From the NCBI RefSeq assembly GCF_001682855.1, contig NZ_MAQW01000012.1, positions 496,001 to 560,000 on the forward strand: 64,000 nucleotides of DNA, read 5' to 3'. Positions within the stretch are counted from its first letter, which is position 1; the number at the start of each line of letters is the position of its first letter. The notes beneath the pieces are model-generated. The model saw only the letters and a list, made by a program, of their open reading frames with translations. It was not told the DNA's origin and made no database searches. Below, in pieces: positions 62,126-64,000 of the stretch. This DNA is from Bacillus sp. FJAT-27264 (GTDB lineage Bacteria > Bacillota > Bacilli > Paenibacillales > Paenibacillaceae). A program made the position numbers and the translations under genes.

Positions 62126-62193
62126 ACATGGCGCCACACTTTAATCCCAAAATAAACTCATTTCTATCCATTTCCCTCTGTGTAATGATGTAA

Positions 62194-62240
62194 TATAGTT
62201 ATTCAGAGTCATTCATGAGAATGATTATCATTACTGGAGG
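62194..62240 (+). promoter_or_regulatory. Fur-boxed promoter region and SD of the siderophore-binding lipoprotein
   Basis: -10-like TATAGT (62194-62199), Fur box (62216-62230) with 13 of 14 matches to TGATAAT-N-ATTATCA, then GGAGGG (62236-62241). No strong -35. Confidence 0.75.
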
Positions 62241-62250
62241 GTAAATGACG

Positions 62251-63267
62251 ATGAGAATATTCAGAAAATCAAGAATGGCCCTACTTGCCGGGCTCCTTCT
62301 TCTTACTATGCTTGCAACAGCTTGTCAGGGAGGCAACAACACAGCAGGAACACAAGAAATTACGGCAACCGCCGCGCCAACAGCCTCTGCTGAGACTGCA
62401 ACAACTCCCCAAGCTCCCGCCGAGACTGCCGGTGGTACCCGCCAGTATACGGATTATAGCGGCAAAGAGATTACCATCCCTGTCGCGCCCAAAAATATCG
62501 TAGCGATCCAATATGCCGGTGATTTGTTAGCGCTTGGCGTGAAGCCCGCCTATGTGACGGACTATGCTAAGCATACTTACGGCGCGGCCTTGGACGGAGT
62601 TAAAAGTATTGGCAACCGTCCGGTGAGCCTTGAGAATGTCCTCGCCGCTGCGCCTGACTTAATCTTGACCGATGATACAGGCGATGCCAGCGAGGGAGAG
62701 CAGTTAGCCAAAGTTGGACCAACAATAACTCTACCATTCTGGACGGAAGACCCTTTCCTCCATTTTAATCAGCTTGCAGAGATTTTGGGCAAACAAGCGG
62801 AAGCACAAAGCTGGCTGGAACAGTATCACACGAAAGTCAGCGAGGTGAAGCAAGCTATTGAACCGAAGGTAAAAGAAGGTGAAACAGCGCTGCTGCTCAT
62901 TATCTCCGGCAAAGATATGGGCATATCCGGCATCCGCAATGGCGGGTATACTCTTTACCGCCAGTTAGGCTTCACGCCAACTCCAGAAATGAAGCCCCTG
63001 CTGGATAAGAACGAGAACTTCGGCTTTGAGACCCTATCGCTTGAAGTTCTGCCCAAGTATAGCCCCGACAACCTGTTCGTGGAGATGGATGACGACAGCG
63101 AGCTAACCAGTTCTACCTTTGAGCAGTTGAAAGAAAGTGGCGTCTGGAAATCTTTGAATGCTGTAAAAAACAACAAGGTTTACACCGTAACCAACAAATG
63201 GGGTCTCGGTGACGCTACTTCTCTATATGCCCAATTGGAAGAAGCACAGGCGCAAATTGTAAAATAA
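62251..63267 (+). CDS. Iron-siderophore ABC transporter substrate-binding lipoprotein
   Basis: A 338-residue lipoprotein with lipobox LATAC (Cys25), an Ala/Thr/Glu-rich linker and a FecB/FhuD-type binding domain (KNIVAIQYAGDLLALGVKPA, SIGNRPVSLENVLAAAPDLI, LTDDTGDASEGEQLAKVGP). This is the free-standing counterpart of the two lipoproteins nested in the AraC fusions. ATG 62251 has better spacing from GGAGGG than ATG 62245. Controlled by a Fur box directly upstream, so induced by iron limitation. No permease or ATPase for it is in the window. Confidence 0.92.
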   Translation: MRIFRKSRMALLAGLLLLTMLATACQGGNNTAGTQEITATAAPTASAETATTPQAPAETAGGTRQYTDYSGKEITIPVAPKNIVAIQYAGDLLALGVKPAYVTDYAKHTYGAALDGVKSIGNRPVSLENVLAAAPDLILTDDTGDASEGEQLAKVGPTITLPFWTEDPFLHFNQLAEILGKQAEAQSWLEQYHTKVSEVKQAIEPKVKEGETALLLIISGKDMGISGIRNGGYTLYRQLGFTPTPEMKPLLDKNENFGFETLSLEVLPKYSPDNLFVEMDDDSELTSSTFEQLKESGVWKSLNAVKNNKVYTVTNKWGLGDATSLYAQLEEAQAQIVK

Positions 63268-63287
63268 ACTAATATAGCATTACCGTG

Positions 63288-63328
63288 AAGGAATCTTTCA
63301 ACCGGATGGTTGAAGGATTCCTTTTTTT
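63288..63328 (+). terminator. Terminator of the siderophore-binding lipoprotein gene
   Basis: AAGGAATCTTTCAACC pairs with GGTTGAAGGATTCCTT over 16 positions (one mismatch at the T/G step) around GGAT, followed by TTTTT. Confidence 0.92.
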
Positions 63329-63340
63329 GCTTTACTATTG

Positions 63341-63355
63341 TGATAATTATTCTCA
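63341..63355. promoter_or_regulatory. Fur box in front of the right-edge AraC gene
   Basis: TGATAATTATTCTCA matches the 7-1-7 Fur consensus TGATAAT-N-ATTATCA at 13 of 14 positions. It lies 20 bp before the ATG at 63376. Confidence 0.75.
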
Positions 63356-63375
63356 ATTAGAAAGAAGGCTGCTGC

Positions 63376-64000
63376 ATGAGTGCTTCCGAATCCTCCCCTC
63401 TAAATGACCTGCTGTTTATTCAGCAGTCACTGACCTTACAGCAGCGTGATGCTAACTGGAAGTCATTCAACACCTGCCCAGACAACACCTATACGCTAAT
63501 TACCGTTACCGAGGGTACAGGTAGTCTTCAGCTCAAAGGGCAGCACCGTAAGCTCCAGAGGGGCGATTGTTATTTACTTCTCCCGAATACGATGGTGGGC
63601 ATCACCAATGATACTAAAGCGCAATTAAGCTATTATGAATTGATCTTCACCCCTCTTTGTTTGGAAATTCAAGGACAAAAGTCTTCAGCTCTACTTCCTT
63701 ACGAGGGAAAGCTTAATGCGTCTCCGTTCTTTCAATTACTGGATTATCTCCACAAAATATCAGAACCTCAGGCCAGCAGTATTGGTCTGAACGCCCTGCG
63801 CGCCCATCTGGATTTTCAGGAACTGCTATACTTCCTGTTCAAACAGAACGACAACGTTCAGCCCGTGCCAAACTCCTTGCTGGCCGTTCAAGAAACTATT
63901 GATCAACTGCTGCAAGATTACGGCGATGATATCACAGTGGAACAGTTGGCGCAGAAAGCCAATATCGGTATCTGGCAATATCGGCAATTGTTCAAGCAGC
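63376..64000 (+). CDS. AraC family regulator, truncated by the window edge
   Basis: 208 codons are visible. The N-terminal part is a cupin-like sensor (GTGSLQLKGQHRKLQRGDCY, then LLPNTMVGI), and the first AraC helix-turn-helix begins at the edge (ITVEQLAQKANIGIWQYRQL). It follows a Fur box and a siderophore-binding protein gene, so it is probably a siderophore-responsive activator. Bacillus Btr has a FecB-like domain after the HTH; whether this gene does cannot be seen. AAGAAGG precedes the ATG. Confidence 0.85.
   Translation, partial: MSASESSPLNDLLFIQQSLTLQQRDANWKSFNTCPDNTYTLITVTEGTGSLQLKGQHRKLQRGDCYLLLPNTMVGITNDTKAQLSYYELIFTPLCLEIQGQKSSALLPYEGKLNASPFFQLLDYLHKISEPQASSIGLNALRAHLDFQELLYFLFKQNDNVQPVPNSLLAVQETIDQLLQDYGDDITVEQLAQKANIGIWQYRQLFKQ

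Overview
The window looks like a chromosomal segment of a Paenibacillus-like Firmicute. Pointers are strong AGGAGG-type ribosome-binding sites with frequent TTG and GTG starts, barnase/barstar, YjcZ-type mini-proteins, YesM/YesN two-component control of a sugar ABC transporter, a CcpA cre site, a DeoR-controlled nucleoside operon and many TetR, MerR, LacI, LysR and AraC regulators. Base composition is moderate, except for an AT-rich accessory block at about 20.4-26.9 kb. I found no rRNA, tRNA, CRISPR array or intact insertion sequence.

Layout. 0-3 kb: an edge-truncated TetR regulator, a barnase-type RNase lipoprotein with barstar, a GNAT and a frameshifted phosphotransferase. 3.3-11 kb: an anchored alpha/beta hydrolase, an OmpR-type two-component system, a chemoreceptor with unusual topology, a CueP-like copper protein and an MFS pump. 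11.4-14.4 kb: 2,3-butanediol dehydrogenase divergent from a LacI regulator with two matching palindromes, then a DHFR-like protein. 14.5-17.7 kb: an ABC-2 exporter operon ending in a C39-like cysteine peptidase. 17.8-20.4 kb: two decayed GNAT genes around an FAD oxidoreductase. 20.4-26.9 kb: an accessory island with a phage-like protein, a Lys-tailed protein, a HEPN protein and two orphans, carrying three copies of a 20-bp repeat. 26.9-33.5 kb: a seven-gene operon (THI5/ThiY-like binding protein, a second such protein without a signal peptide, APH-fold kinase, permease, ATPase, MerR regulator, sulfurtransferase) behind a promoter with the 19-bp spacer and dyad typical of MerR activation.

33.8-35.9 kb and 56.2-58.3 kb carry the most remarkable feature. 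In two paralogous loci an AraC regulator frame runs without a stop into a siderophore-binding lipoprotein. Each frame passes through an internal promoter, a Fur box, a Shine-Dalgarno sequence and a start codon, and then a complete lipoprotein signal peptide. In both, the internal start is codon 320. Each locus also has a Fur-boxed promoter in front of the whole gene. A third, free-standing Fur-boxed siderophore-binding lipoprotein (62.2 kb) and a Fur-boxed AraC gene cut by the right edge (63.4 kb) complete an iron-scavenging group.

36-50 kb: an ECF sigma factor with a DUF4179-type anti-sigma factor, a sugar ABC transporter with YesM/YesN control and a cre site, two mini membrane proteins, an odd carbamoyltransferase, a second APH-fold kinase, a histidine phosphatase and a LysR regulator. 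50-56 kb: deoC-cdd-deoB-deoD with deoR and a DeoR-like operator, then an MFS transporter behind a near-consensus promoter. 58-62 kb: a second two-component system divergent from an M23 peptidase lipoprotein.
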